Source of the DNA: Bifidobacterium criceti
GTDB lineage: Bacteria; Actinomycetota; Actinomycetes; Actinomycetales; Bifidobacteriaceae
Direction: 5' to 3'
NCBI RefSeq assembly: GCF_002286935.1
Contig: NZ_MVOH01000017.1
Span: 170,076-234,075 of the forward strand
DNA: 64,000 nt
Numbering within the stretch: the stretch's first letter is position 1; the number at the start of each line of letters is the position of its first letter. Made by a program: the position numbers and the translations under genes. The notes below the pieces were generated by a model. That model worked only from the letters and a program-made list of their open reading frames with translations. It did not search any database and was not told where the DNA came from. Of the stretch, positions 39,140 through 48,924 are shown in pieces.

Positions 39140-41005
39140 TCAGTATGCGCGGGCACCGGGTTCGATGTCGACGATGTGCACCGGCTCATGCAGGACGGGC
39201 GCTCCTGCGGCCGTCATCGAGTGCATGAGCCATGCCTCATCGTCACGGTCGGGGAAATCGGTGCGCATGAGCGATCCGCGCGATTCGTGACGCGCGTCGG
39301 TCGCGGCGAGCACGGCCTCGGCGAGACGAACCAGATGACGCGCCTCCCAGACCGCTGTGATCTCCTGGTTGAACGTGCGCGCGTCGCTGTGCAGGCGAAG
39401 GTGACGCGCACGCTCGGCGATCGGTCCGCTGATGACGACCTGCGCGCGTTCGATCGAGCCTGCGTCGCACAGCACTGCGATCCCACGCTCCATCGCCTCG
39501 GACAGGTCAGTGATGACACGGTACGCGTTGTCGTCGTCCGTCGCGTCGCCATCGCCGCGTTGGATATCCGTGGCTTGTTCGATGAGCGTGTCGATGTCGC
39601 CGTCGCGCGCCGTCTTCGCGGCATCGAGCGCTTCGTCGAGCACCGGGTCGGACGGCGTGCCGGCGTCGACCGGGTCCGCGGCGACGCGGGATGCGACGGC
39701 CTGTCCGGCACGTGTGCCGAAGAGGCACGCGTCGAGGAGCGAATTGCCGCCGAGACGGTTCGCGCCGTGCACGCTCACACACGCGCATTCACCGGCCGCA
39801 TACAATCCTTCGACGGTTTTGCGACGCTCGCCATCCCAGACATAGACCTCACCATCGGTCGTCGTCGGGATGCCGCCCATCGTGTAGTGGGCGGTCGGTT
39901 TGACAGGCACCATGTCCTTCGACGGGTCGAGGCCCGCGTACCGTTCGATCGTCTCGACGACCTGGGGGAGCGCCTCACGCATCCTGACGGGGGCGATCGC
40001 GGTCATGTCGAGCCAGACGCAGTCCTTGGGACCCTGCGGGTCGCGCGGATCGGCGATGCCGCGCCCCGCGTCGGTCTCACTGCGGATCGCACGGCTGACG
40101 ACATCGCGTGCGGCGAGGTCCGCATGTCCCGGCGCATAGGCGGCCATGAACGCCTCACCGTCGGCGTTGCGCAGCACGCCCCCTTCGGCGCGCGACGCCT
40201 CGGACAGCAGGATGCCGGTGTGGGCGAGGCCTGTGGGATGGAACTGGACGAATTCGATGTCCTCGAGCTGCAGGCCGGCGTCGAGTGCGAGCGCCATGCC
40301 GTCGCCCGTCAGGTCGTATGAATTGGATGTCGTATGGAACAGGCGTCCGGCACCGCCCGTCGCGATGACTGTGTTGCGCGCCGCGACCGCATGCGTGGCG
40401 CCGCTGTGCGTGTCGAACGCGATGACGCCGGCGCAGCGTCCGAGCGTCCCGTCGAGGACGAGGTCGGTCACATACCATTCCTCGGCGAACTCGACGCCTT
40501 CGTGCACGCACTGCTGCCACAGCGTATGCAGGATCTGGTGGCCGATGCGGTCGGCCGAATAGGCGGCCCGTTTGACGGGCTTGTCGCCGTACTCGCTTGT
40601 ATGACCGCCGAAGCGGCGCTGCGCGATGAGTCCGTCCGCGGTGCGCGAGAACGCGACGCCGTCGCGTTCGAGGCCGATGACGGTCTTCGGCGCGTCTTCG
40701 GCGAGCAGTTTCGCCGCGTCCTGGTCGACGAGCCAGTCGCCGCCCTTGACTGTGTCGTAGTAATGCCAGCGCCAGTCGTCCGGCTCCATGTCGCCAAGGC
40801 TTGCGGCGATGCCACCTTCGGCCGAGCCGGTGTGCGAACGCAGCGGTTGGAGCTTCGAGATGACGAGGACCTTCGGCTCGACGCCTGATGCGCGCATGTC
40901 GCGCATGGCTTCGCTCCGGTAGAATCCCAGCGCGGCGGACAGCCCTGCCGCCCCGGCGCCCACGATCACGGCGTCGTATTGTTCTTCGATGTGCTTCGGG
41001 GTCAT
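39140..41005 (-). CDS. sdhA: Succinate dehydrogenase/fumarate reductase flavoprotein subunit
   Basis: The 621-residue flavoprotein has the FAD-binding VIVGAGAAGLSAAL near the start, the covalent-flavin region SHTGSAEGGI, VQFHPTGL, SEASRAEGGVL and the active-site HYTMGGIPT. It interconverts succinate and fumarate. It lies 44 bp upstream of sdhB in the same direction. The length agrees with SdhA (about 590-620). The start ATG 41005 has a weak SD. Only these two subunits are present here, so how it meets the membrane is unclear. Confidence 0.9.
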   Translation of the reverse strand: MTPKHIEEQYDAVIVGAGAAGLSAALGFYRSEAMRDMRASGVEPKVLVISKLQPLRSHTGSAEGGIAASLGDMEPDDWRWHYYDTVKGGDWLVDQDAAKLLAEDAPKTVIGLERDGVAFSRTADGLIAQRRFGGHTSEYGDKPVKRAAYSADRIGHQILHTLWQQCVHEGVEFAEEWYVTDLVLDGTLGRCAGVIAFDTHSGATHAVAARNTVIATGGAGRLFHTTSNSYDLTGDGMALALDAGLQLEDIEFVQFHPTGLAHTGILLSEASRAEGGVLRNADGEAFMAAYAPGHADLAARDVVSRAIRSETDAGRGIADPRDPQGPKDCVWLDMTAIAPVRMREALPQVVETIERYAGLDPSKDMVPVKPTAHYTMGGIPTTTDGEVYVWDGERRKTVEGLYAAGECACVSVHGANRLGGNSLLDACLFGTRAGQAVASRVAADPVDAGTPSDPVLDEALDAAKTARDGDIDTLIEQATDIQRGDGDATDDDNAYRVITDLSEAMERGIAVLCDAGSIERAQVVISGPIAERARHLRLHSDARTFNQEITAVWEARHLVRLAEAVLAATDARHESRGSLMRTDFPDRDDEAWLMHSMTAAGAPVLHEPVHIVDIEPGARAY

Positions 41006-41059
41006 ATCCGGTATTGTGTCACAAGGCGTTGTCGCAACCGCCGCGCGCCGGCCACATGG

Positions 41060-42193
41060 TCATTCGGACGCCGTGCCATCGGCCCCTTGGCCGTCGGGCG
41101 CTTCGGACGGCGGTACGGCGCCCCCGGGCGCATGCCGTGCATGGCAGCATTCGCCCACGTCATGCGCGTCGGGCAACAGCATCGCCTGCTGGTTGCGGAT
41201 CAGTTCATTGCAACCGGCGTTCGATGGCGACGTGACATCGCCCGGCACCGCATAGAGCCGGCGGTTGAGTTCGTTCGCCCAACGCGCTGTGTTGAGCGCG
41301 CCTGAACGCAGCCGCGCCTGTGTGACGACGACCGAGCCGGCCATCGCGGCGATGAGCCGGTTACGCAGCAGGAACCGGTGGGCGAGCGGCGCTGTGTCCG
41401 GGCACAGTTCGCTGATGAGCGCGCCATGGTTGGTTTCGATCGCCTCGAAGAGCCTCCCATTGCATGACGGTCCCATACGGTCGAGCCCTCCCGCGAAGAC
41501 AGCGACCGTGCGGCCGCACACATCGGCGGACAATGAGGCGAGCGTATGCACGGCGCTCCAATGCGCCGCCGCGTCGACGCCCATCGCGCCGCCCGATATA
41601 ACGGTATGGCCGCCAAGGCATGCCTGGGCGGCGAGCGTGGCCGTCACCTCGCGCCCATAGGCGTTCATGCCGCGTGACCCGACGACCGCAAGCGGTTCGG
41701 AACACGCGGCCAACGCCCGCGCATCGCCGCGTACCCACAGGCACACCGGCGGCGCGTAATCGGAACGTACATCGAGGTCGTCAAGCCCATGCGGCCATAC
41801 GTCATCGGTTGGCGTGACGACACGCAATGCGCCGTCCTTCGTGAACCATGCGCGCAGCATGTCCGCGTCCCACGTCGGCAGCGCCGCAAGCCTCGCATGC
41901 CAACGTTCGACCGATTGCGAGAACCGGGCGCGCGAGCGTGGCCGCAACGTGCAGCCCCAGCGGGCGATGCCAAGGGCCAGGTCGCGTTCGAGCATGCGCA
42001 TGCCCTCGTCGCGTTCGGTATGTGTCGCGCGGTCCATCGACAGGACGAGGCCGGTGAGCACCTCATGGGCGTCGGTGGCGCCCTTGAGCAACGCGGCCAT
42101 CATGATGTCGGCGTCGTCGATGCAATGGGTGAGCAGGCATCTGGCGAGCATGTCATCGCACACGCCAAGCAGTGTATGGGCCTCATCGGTCAT
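41060..42193 (-). CDS. dprA: DNA-processing protein DprA
   Basis: DprA binds incoming single-stranded DNA and loads RecA during natural transformation. The 377-residue protein has the Rossmann-like Smf/DprA core: LAVVGSRGMNAYGREVT (about 168-184), VISGGAMGVDAAAH, TVAVFAGGLDRMGPSCN, SELCPDTAPLAHRFLLRNRLIA and VVVTQARLRSGALNTA. Its ATG overlaps the yifB stop by four bases (ATGA) and AAGGAGCTGAC at the end of yifB supplies the SD. It ends the yraN-yifB-dprA cluster. The C-terminal 40 residues are Gly/Pro-rich and lack an obvious winged helix. Confidence 0.9.
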   Translation of the reverse strand: MTDEAHTLLGVCDDMLARCLLTHCIDDADIMMAALLKGATDAHEVLTGLVLSMDRATHTERDEGMRMLERDLALGIARWGCTLRPRSRARFSQSVERWHARLAALPTWDADMLRAWFTKDGALRVVTPTDDVWPHGLDDLDVRSDYAPPVCLWVRGDARALAACSEPLAVVGSRGMNAYGREVTATLAAQACLGGHTVISGGAMGVDAAAHWSAVHTLASLSADVCGRTVAVFAGGLDRMGPSCNGRLFEAIETNHGALISELCPDTAPLAHRFLLRNRLIAAMAGSVVVTQARLRSGALNTARWANELNRRLYAVPGDVTSPSNAGCNELIRNQQAMLLPDAHDVGECCHARHAPGGAVPPSEAPDGQGADGTASE

Positions 42194-43722
42194 GTCAGCT
42201 CCTTCGTACGCAATGCGATCGCGCGCACCATGTCCTCATCGTCGGGCCGTCCATGCCCTGCGAGGTCGGCGAGCGTCCATGCGAGGCGCATCGAACGGTC
42301 AGCGCCTCGTAGACTCAGCCGTTGCGAGCCGAGCGCCTCGTTGACGACCGCGAGCGCGGCCGCGGGCGTATGCTCGCGCAGCCAGGAACCCGACGCCTGC
42401 GCGTTGCAGCCCCATCCGAGTCCGGCGAAACGTGCGCGGGCTATCCGGCGCGCCTCAAGGACACGGCCGCGGATCATGTCGCTCGTCTCGCCGCATGCCG
42501 CGGACGCCGCGCCGATATGCGAGATCGGGTTGACCGGGATCTGGATGTCGATGCGGTCGAGGATCGGGCCGGAAAGCCGCGCAAAGTACCGGATACGGTC
42601 GCGCTCGCGGCACGAGCACCGTTCGCCCGTGCCGTACCCGTAGCCGCACGGGCATGGGTTCGCCGCCATGACGAGCTGGAACGAGGCCGGATAGACGGTT
42701 GTGCCTCTCGACCGTGAGACGGCGACGATGCCTGATTCGAGGGGTTCGCGCAGCGTCTGCAGCGCCCGGGGCGCGAATTCGGGCGCCTCGTCCATGAACA
42801 GGACGCCGCGGTGGGCCCTTGTGACGGCCCCCGGTTTGCCGATGCCGCTGCCGCCGCCGACGAGCGACGGCACCGTGGCCGTGTGGTGCGGCGCCTCGAA
42901 TGGCGGCACGTCGGTTATGCCGTATGCGCCGAGCGTGCCGCACAACGAACGGATCGACGCGACCTCGAACTGGTCCTGTTCGTTCAATGGCGCCATGATG
43001 CCGGGCAGGCGTGAGGCGAGCATCGTCTTGCCGGTGCCGGGAGGCCCGACCATGAGCACATGGTGCCCTCCCGCGGCGGCCACTTCAAGCGCCTGTTTCG
43101 CCTCCTGCTGGTCGACGACCTCCGCCATGTCCCCGACCGTGGTCGGTTGCGCGAGGTCGTCGGCCGTATGCGCCATGCCCGGCAGCGTGTCGCGGATCGC
43201 ATAGGTCGCATGCGCGCCGAACATCTCCATGAGCTCGCCGACATGGGCGACGGTGCGCACGTCGAGCCCATCGACGAGTCCGGCCTCGTCGCGGTTCGCG
43301 AGCGGCACGATGACGCGGTGCAGCCCGCTGTCGCGCGCGTGCAGCAGGATCGGCAGCAGCCCGTTGACTCCATGCACGCTGCCATCGAGGTTGACCTCGC
43401 CGAGCACGACCGTGTCGAGCAGGCAATCGTGTGGGATCACGCCACTTGCGCTCAGGACCGCCGCGGCGATCGCCAGATCGTGCGACGAGCCGCGTTTGGG
43501 CAATGAAGCGGGGGACATGTTGACCGTCACGCGCGTCTGCGGCCATGCGAACCCACTCGCGGTGCACCCTGACTTGACGCGTTCCCGCGCTTCGCTCAAC
43601 GACGCATCGGGCAATCCGATGATCGAGAAATACGGCAGGCCCGGCGAAATGAACGCCTGCAGCTGGATCGTGAACGCCTTGAGTCCGATGAGCCCCACGG
43701 AAAGGGCGTTGCCTATCGCCAT
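42190..43722 (-). CDS. YifB/ComM-family Mg-chelatase-like AAA+ ATPase
   Basis: This 510-residue protein has an N-terminal Lon-protease-like fold (VNMSPASLPKRGSSHDLAIA, GELNLDGSV-like GEVNLDGSV), then a Mg-chelatase AAA+ domain with Walker A GPPGTGKT (about 219-226), GVLFMDEAPEF and the AANPCPCGYG zinc-type motif. ComM homologues drive branch migration that extends integration of transforming DNA. It starts at ATG 43722, overlapping the yraN stop by one base, and overlaps dprA at its end, so all three genes are translationally coupled. Confidence 0.9.
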   Translation of the reverse strand: MAIGNALSVGLIGLKAFTIQLQAFISPGLPYFSIIGLPDASLSEARERVKSGCTASGFAWPQTRVTVNMSPASLPKRGSSHDLAIAAAVLSASGVIPHDCLLDTVVLGEVNLDGSVHGVNGLLPILLHARDSGLHRVIVPLANRDEAGLVDGLDVRTVAHVGELMEMFGAHATYAIRDTLPGMAHTADDLAQPTTVGDMAEVVDQQEAKQALEVAAAGGHHVLMVGPPGTGKTMLASRLPGIMAPLNEQDQFEVASIRSLCGTLGAYGITDVPPFEAPHHTATVPSLVGGGSGIGKPGAVTRAHRGVLFMDEAPEFAPRALQTLREPLESGIVAVSRSRGTTVYPASFQLVMAANPCPCGYGYGTGERCSCRERDRIRYFARLSGPILDRIDIQIPVNPISHIGAASAACGETSDMIRGRVLEARRIARARFAGLGWGCNAQASGSWLREHTPAAALAVVNEALGSQRLSLRGADRSMRLAWTLADLAGHGRPDDEDMVRAIALRTKELT

Positions 43723-44357
43723 CAGAACGCCTCCGGGATATGTCGGACATCGACGTCGCCGCCGCTGACGGCCACAGTGATGACATCGAAGCGGATGCCG
43801 ATGTGCGGCACCGTCTTGCCGCATGCATTGAGCCATTGCACGGCCGCGCGGCGCAGATTGGCCTGTTTGCCCGGATGCACGGCCTCCTCGGGGGCTCCGA
43901 AGCGTTTCGTCCGCCGCGTTTTGACCTCGACGAACAGGATCGTGCGGTGCGGCGTGAGCGCGATGATGTCCAATTCGCCGTACCTCGTGCGCCAGTTCGC
44001 CGCGATGACGCGCATATGGCGGCTTTCGAGCCATGCCTGCGCGGTCATCTCCCCGATGGCGCCGAGCTCGCGGCCCGTCACCCCCGGCGCGGTGATCCGG
44101 TCCATGCAGGCGCGCAGCCTCGCATACCGCTCGTCATCCTCATCGCCGAACTCGTCGCCGATGAGGCCATCGCCGACCTCGAAGACGCATTCGTCGACAA
44201 GGCCATCGTCATCGACGGCGCTGAGCGTATCGGTGCCTTGCACGGCGTCCCTCCCGGTTTCCTTGCATGTGACGCACGTGCGAGGCAATGCGCCGAACGC
44301 CGGTGCGCCCCACATGTCCCCGTCGTCGGCGAAGGCCCATGCCTCATCCTCATCCAT
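43722..44357 (-). CDS. YraN/UPF0102 family nuclease-like protein
   Basis: The C-terminal 120 residues are a YraN domain of the restriction-endonuclease-like fold: LGAIGEMTAQAWLES, TRYGELDIIALTPHRTILFVEVKTR with the catalytic-type D-ExK residues, and PHIGIRFDVITV. The first 90 residues are an acidic extension with a CVTCKETG pair and are not part of the usual short family. AACAGGAGGATGAC gives an excellent SD for ATG 44357. The family is conserved with ComM and DprA, and a role in DNA processing or repair is suspected, not shown. Confidence 0.82.
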   Translation of the reverse strand: MDEDEAWAFADDGDMWGAPAFGALPRTCVTCKETGRDAVQGTDTLSAVDDDGLVDECVFEVGDGLIGDEFGDEDDERYARLRACMDRITAPGVTGRELGAIGEMTAQAWLESRHMRVIAANWRTRYGELDIIALTPHRTILFVEVKTRRTKRFGAPEEAVHPGKQANLRRAAVQWLNACGKTVPHIGIRFDVITVAVSGGDVDVRHIPEAF

Positions 44358-44572
44358 GTCATCCTCCTGTTCCCGCGCTTGCGCGCCTTGTCATCCGACC
44401 GTTGGGCTCCATCGAAGCAGGGGCATGGCGCCATGTGGATGACACACCGGCAGGGTGTGTCGGATGTGGATGGGCGCATGTTTTTCCACAACAGGCCGCC
44501 GCGATGTGGATGGGTGGGGCGGGCTGGCGGAACGACGGGCGTCGGCCGATGGGGCGGGGCGGCGGAGATACG
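44358..44572. other. Intergenic region without a gene
   Basis: Between yraN and the pyridoxal kinase terminator I see no convincing gene, RNA or promoter. Purine-rich GGGGCGGGGCGG stretches are the only notable content. Confidence 0.5.
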
Positions 44573-44615
44573 AAGGGGGCCGTGCGCGACCGTATCGGTC
44601 GCGCACGGCCCCCTT
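44573..44615 (-). terminator. Terminator after the pyridoxal kinase gene
   Basis: A perfect 19-bp stem (44573-44591 with 44597-44615) around a GTATC loop lies 35 bp beyond the kinase stop. On the minus strand it starts AAGGGGGCCG. Confidence 0.75.
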
Positions 44616-44650
44616 GGGTTCGCCGGAAGCGAACCATGTGCCGCGCCGGA

Positions 44651-45523
44651 TCAATCGACGAGGTTCGTCAATTCGCCAAGACTCAGCTCGAAGCTCACGC
44701 CGCGTTCCTCGTAATGCGGCTGGAAGCGCGTCTGCGCCATCGCATTGTGCACGAACTCGCCGGCGAGGCGCGCCGAAGCGGCGAGGTCGAGGCCGGCCAT
44801 GACGCCGCCAATCATCGCGGACGCGAACGCGTCGCCTGTGCCGTGGCACATGAACGGCAGCTTCTCATGCACGCATTCGGTCATCGCGTCGGGCCCGGCC
44901 TCACGGTTCGCGACGAAGTTGCGGATGCGTCCGTCATTGTGGTCGATGCCTTTGAGCACGACGTTCTTCGCGCCCAGGTCGAACAGCGCGCCAATCGTCG
45001 CGCGCACCTGCGCGTCGGTGATGTCCTGGCCCGGATAGTCGGTGCCCGTCAGGATCGACGCTTCGGTGAGGTTCGGCATAAGCAGGTCGGCGCCGTCGAC
45101 GAGCGCGCCCATCGCCTCGCACAGTTCGGCCGTATACGTCGGGTACATCTCGCCCGCGTCGCCCATGACCGGGTCGACGAAGCGCAGCGCGTTCGGGTAT
45201 TCACGGTAGAGCCGTTCGATGATGGCGACCTGGTCGGGCGAGCCGAGGAACCCGGAATACACGCCGTCGAGGTCGACGCCTTCCTTGCCCCATGCGTCGA
45301 GATATGCGCCGAGCATGTCGGTCGTGTCCTCCATCGTGAAGACCTTGTAGCGCGTATGCGCCGAGAACAGCGCGGTCGGCACGGGGCACACATCGCAGCC
45401 GGCCGCCGACAGGATCGGGATCGCCGCGGTGAGCGAGCATTTGCCATAACCGCACATGTCATGCACGGCGGCGATGCGGGGGATGTATTCACGGTTGCGG
45501 TTGTAGAGGGTGGTCTCGGTCAT
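44651..45523 (-). CDS. pdxY: Pyridoxal/pyridoxamine kinase (PfkB/ribokinase fold)
   Basis: The 290-residue kinase phosphorylates pyridoxal or pyridoxamine, feeding PLP supply. Visible motifs are AVHDMCGYGKCSLTAAIPIL near the start, FVDPVMGDAGEMYPTY, LLMPNLTEASILTG and the ATP/anion-hole block GTGDAFASAMIGG (about 234-246) with the catalytic Asp. AGGAAGGACGCC precedes ATG 45523. It is divergent from the PLP-dependent sulfhydrylase gene. The exact vitamer is not certain, and PdxK or PdxY naming is by similarity. Confidence 0.85.
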   Translation of the reverse strand: MTETTLYNRNREYIPRIAAVHDMCGYGKCSLTAAIPILSAAGCDVCPVPTALFSAHTRYKVFTMEDTTDMLGAYLDAWGKEGVDLDGVYSGFLGSPDQVAIIERLYREYPNALRFVDPVMGDAGEMYPTYTAELCEAMGALVDGADLLMPNLTEASILTGTDYPGQDITDAQVRATIGALFDLGAKNVVLKGIDHNDGRIRNFVANREAGPDAMTECVHEKLPFMCHGTGDAFASAMIGGVMAGLDLAASARLAGEFVHNAMAQTRFQPHYEERGVSFELSLGELTNLVD

Positions 45524-45871
45524 GGCGTCCTTCCTGATACTGGTACGTTGTGCGGCATCCGCCTTCGTACGCCAACTGTAGGCCGACATGGCGCGTTTCG
45601 CATGCCGTTACACCCCAAGCGGCGCACGTCCGGCGTGTCGCGGCGGGGCTGCGGCGCCGTCGCGTCGGGCGGGACGCATTGCCGTCATGCGCCGCGATAG
45701 ACGGATATAGATAACGGCGATAACGCCGCGCTTGCATGCGCCCGCACACGCCTTCTACAGTCGGACGTGGGCGGTGCGTCCGGCGCGCCGCACATGGTCC
45801 CGCCACACCACGACACAAGCCGACCACTTCGACACAACCCGACCGCTTCAGACGAGACAAGGATGGCCACG
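45524..45871. promoter_or_regulatory. 348-bp divergent intergenic region between pdxY and the sulfhydrylase gene
   Basis: No gene is seen. The region holds two GATAACG units (45710-45716 and 45719-45725) spaced 9 bp. The segment AACGGCGATAACG (45713-45725) matches the motif upstream of metQ apart from a 3-nt gap. It may be an operator or promoter element for sulfur-metabolism genes. Confidence 0.35.
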
Positions 45872-47185
45872 ATGACGAACACGACACCCAATTACCACTT
45901 CGAGACGCTCCAGCTGCACGTCGGCCAGGAGCAGCCCGATCCGGCGAGCGACGCGCGCGCCGTGCCGATCTACCAGACGACGAGCTACGTCTTCCATGAC
46001 TTCGACCATGCGGCGGCGCGCTTCGGGCTCGCCGACCCAGGCAACATCTACGGACGTCTGACGAACTCGACGCAAGGCGTCTTCGAGGACCGCATCGCCG
46101 CGCTCGAAGGCGGCACGGCGGGGCTCGCGGTCGCGTCGGGCGCGGCGGCCGTCGACTACGCGGTGCGCAACATCACACAGTCGGGCGACCACATCGTCGC
46201 CGCGAAGAACATCTACGGCGGCACCTACAACCTGCTGCGCCACACACTCGAACGCGACGGCATCCGCACGACGTTCGTCCCGCTCGACGCGGCCGCGTTC
46301 GAGGACGCGATCGAGGAGCACACGAAACTCGTCTATTTCGAGACCTTCGGCAACCCGAACGCGGACCTTCCCGATTTCGAGGCGATCGCCGAAGTCGCGC
46401 ACCGCCACCATCTGCCGGTCATCGTCGACAACACGTTCGCGACACCGTACCTGTTCCGTCCACTCGAACACGGCGCCGACATCGTCGTCGAATCGGCGAC
46501 GAAGTTCATCGGCGGCCACGGCACGACACTCGGTGGAGTCATCGTCGAAGGCGGCGCATTCGATTGGGCGGCCGTCCCGGGCAAGTTCCCGACGCTCACC
46601 GAAGCCGACCCCTCATACCATGGGCTCAACTTCTACGAAGCGCTCGGGCCGGCCGCGTTCGTCACACGCATCCGCGCGATCCTGCTGCGCGACACGGGCG
46701 CGACGCTGTCGCCATTCGCCGCGTTCCTGCTGCTCCAGGGCACCGAGACGCTCTCGCTGCGCGTCGAACGCCACGTCGAGAACGCGCTCAAGGTCATCGA
46801 CTACCTCAAGATGGTGCCCGAGGTCGAATCGATCTCCCATCCGTCAATCGAAGGACGGCCCGACCATGAACTGTACGTCAAATACTTCCCGAACGGCGGT
46901 GGATCGATCTTCACGTTCGACATCAAGGGAGGCCGCGACGCCGCGCGCGTGTTCATCGACAACCTCCACCTGTTCTCGCTCCTCGCGAACGTCGCCGACG
47001 CGAAGAGCCTCGTCATCCACCCCGCGTCGACGACGCATTCGCAGGAATCCGAGGCCGAACTCGAGGACCAGGGCATCCACGAAGGCACGATCCGCCTGTC
47101 GATCGGCACCGAATACATCGACGACATCATCGACGATCTCAAGGGAGGCTTCGAAGCGGTGCGCGCAAGCGGCTTCGCACAGTGA
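45872..47185 (+). CDS. metY: O-acetylhomoserine (thiol)-lyase
   Basis: MetY joins O-acetylhomoserine with sulfide or a thiol to give homocysteine. The 437-residue Cys/Met-metabolism PLP enzyme has the family start [20 protein letters not shown], the cofactor-binding block around [15 protein letters not shown] and the PLP lysine in [16 protein letters not shown] (about 207-222). The length (about 430) and the [12 protein letters not shown] block favour the sulfhydrylase over cystathionine gamma-synthase. ATG 45872 has AAGG 9 nt upstream; ATG 45863, three codons earlier, is the alternative. Confidence 0.9.
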   Translation: MTNTTPNYHFETLQLHVGQEQPDPASDARAVPIYQTTSYVFHDFDHAAARFGLADPGNIYGRLTNSTQGVFEDRIAALEGGTAGLAVASGAAAVDYAVRNITQSGDHIVAAKNIYGGTYNLLRHTLERDGIRTTFVPLDAAAFEDAIEEHTKLVYFETFGNPNADLPDFEAIAEVAHRHHLPVIVDNTFATPYLFRPLEHGADIVVESATKFIGGHGTTLGGVIVEGGAFDWAAVPGKFPTLTEADPSYHGLNFYEALGPAAFVTRIRAILLRDTGATLSPFAAFLLLQGTETLSLRVERHVENALKVIDYLKMVPEVESISHPSIEGRPDHELYVKYFPNGGGSIFTFDIKGGRDAARVFIDNLHLFSLLANVADAKSLVIHPASTTHSQESEAELEDQGIHEGTIRLSIGTEYIDDIIDDLKGGFEAVRASGFAQ

Positions 47186-47221
47186 CCCCGGACGGGGCGC
47201 GGACGACGGCGCATGATATGG

Positions 47222-47248
47222 CAGGCGTGGCGGCGGCAGCCACGCCTG
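47222..47248 (+). terminator. Terminator after metY
   Basis: CAGGCGTGGC and GCCACGCCTG form a 10-bp stem with a 7-nt loop followed by TTAT. Confidence 0.7.
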
Positions 47249-47370
47249 TTATGCTGTGACTAGTCGTTTGTCTGCTGTAACGGATACGTTCACGTGTTGT
47301 GGACCGGCCTCACCGAACGAACGGTCGGGGGCGTGCGTGTCCGTTCCTTCTGATCCCGATGGAGTATGGT

Positions 47371-48924
47371 GTGGCCGACATTATCACCGTGATGAATCTT
47401 GGATGGGCGTACGCGCCGGCGTCCGAAGGGGACGACGCGCGCACCGCGCTGCACGACGTGAGCTGCTATGTGCAGAAGGGCAGCACCGTCGGCGTCATCG
47501 GCCCGAGCGGGTCGGGCAAATCGACGTTCGCGAAAGCGCTCGCCGGCATCATCCCGCATTGCACCGCGGGCACGTTGACCGGCTTTGCACGCATCGCCGG
47601 CATGAACGTCAAAAGCACGTCGGTCTCCAACCTGTCGTTGCGCGTGGGATACGTCGGACAGGACCCCGCGGCGCAGATCGTCTCGGAGACGGTCGGAGAG
47701 GAAGTCGCGCTCCCACTCGAGAACCGCGGTGTCGCACCCGACGAGATCAGCGCACGCGTCGGCGACGTGCTCGCGATGCTGCATATCGAGGCGTTGCGCG
47801 ACCGGCTCATATCGACGCTGTCCCAAGGCGAACTCGAACGTGTCGCGATCGCGGCGGCCGTCGCCGCACAGCCTGATGTGCTCATCCTCGACGAACCGAT
47901 GGGCGCGCTCGACGAACAAGGATGCGACGACCTGTTCGCGGCCATCGAACGGATGCGCAAGGACGACGGCATGACGACGCTCGTCATCGAACAGCACACG
48001 CATGCGCTCGCGCGCCACGCGAACACCGTCTTCCTCATGGTCGGCGGCGAGATCATCCGCCGCACGAGCGCGGACATCTTCGCACGCGAAGCGGCGTTGC
48101 TCGAATCGGTCGGTGTCGACGTCCCACATGGCGACCCACCGATGCTCACGATCGCCGACGATGAGACGGGCGCGGCCGAGGAACCGGCGGTCGTGTTCGA
48201 CCACGTCTCACACCGCTACGCGCACACCGCGCCACAGGATCCGCCGGCGCTTGACGACGTCGCGTTCGCCGTCGAACGCGGATCGTTCGTCAGTGTCACC
48301 GGTGCGAACGGATCGGGCAAATCGACACTCCTGAAGATGCTCGACGCGCAAGTGCGCACGCGCACCGGACGCGTCACCGTCGCAGGCGTCGACGTCGCAT
48401 CCCGTCGCACACAGCAGATGGCGCGTCTCGTCGCCTACGTCGGACAGGACCCGTCGCGCATGCTCCTCGGCGGCACCGTACGTGAGGAGATCGCACGTGG
48501 CGCACGCGCCGGCGGTATACGCGAACACGAGGTGAACGCACGCGCCAATGAGATGATCCGGTTGTTCGACCTGTACGACGTCGAGGATACGCCGGTGTCG
48601 CGCATCGGGGCGGGACAGCGGCGCGCGACCGCGCTCGCCGCCGCGCTCGCGGCACGTGCGCCCGTGCTTGCGCTCGACGAACCGCTCGCCGGATTCGACG
48701 TGCGGCTGCGCACACGGCTGCTCGACGCACTCGCGCGCATGTGCGCCGAAGGCACGACCGTCATCATCGCGAGCAATGACATCGCGGCGGTCAACGGATA
48801 CTGCACCTATGCGGCACGGCTCGACGGTGGTCGCCTTGTCGACTACGGCAGGGTCGCGGTGCGCGTCCGGGACGAGAGGGATGGCCGGGGACACCGGTCT
48901 GCACGGCAAGGAGTTGCACGATGA
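47371..48924 (+). CDS. ECF transporter energising ATPase, two ABC domains fused (EcfA1-EcfA2 type)
   Basis: The 517-residue protein contains two ABC ATPase domains: Walker A GPSGSGKST (about 45-53) with LSQGELERV and LILDEPMGALD, then GANGSGKST (about 311-319) with a degenerate signature RIGAGQRRA and LALDEPLAGFD. It energises uptake of vitamins or metals by energy-coupling factor transporters. GTG 47371 has GGAG 6 nt upstream; ATG 47359 overlaps that SD and is less likely. The C-terminus is basic and probably disordered. Its TGA overlaps the ecfT start by four bases. Confidence 0.85.
   Translation: MADIITVMNLGWAYAPASEGDDARTALHDVSCYVQKGSTVGVIGPSGSGKSTFAKALAGIIPHCTAGTLTGFARIAGMNVKSTSVSNLSLRVGYVGQDPAAQIVSETVGEEVALPLENRGVAPDEISARVGDVLAMLHIEALRDRLISTLSQGELERVAIAAAVAAQPDVLILDEPMGALDEQGCDDLFAAIERMRKDDGMTTLVIEQHTHALARHANTVFLMVGGEIIRRTSADIFAREAALLESVGVDVPHGDPPMLTIADDETGAAEEPAVVFDHVSHRYAHTAPQDPPALDDVAFAVERGSFVSVTGANGSGKSTLLKMLDAQVRTRTGRVTVAGVDVASRRTQQMARLVAYVGQDPSRMLLGGTVREEIARGARAGGIREHEVNARANEMIRLFDLYDVEDTPVSRIGAGQRRATALAAALAARAPVLALDEPLAGFDVRLRTRLLDALARMCAEGTTVIIASNDIAAVNGYCTYAARLDGGRLVDYGRVAVRVRDERDGRGHRSARQGVAR

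Noticed and set aside
44479..44490. DnaA-box-like TTTTTCCACAA
   Set aside because: One isolated imperfect match; no cluster or origin context.
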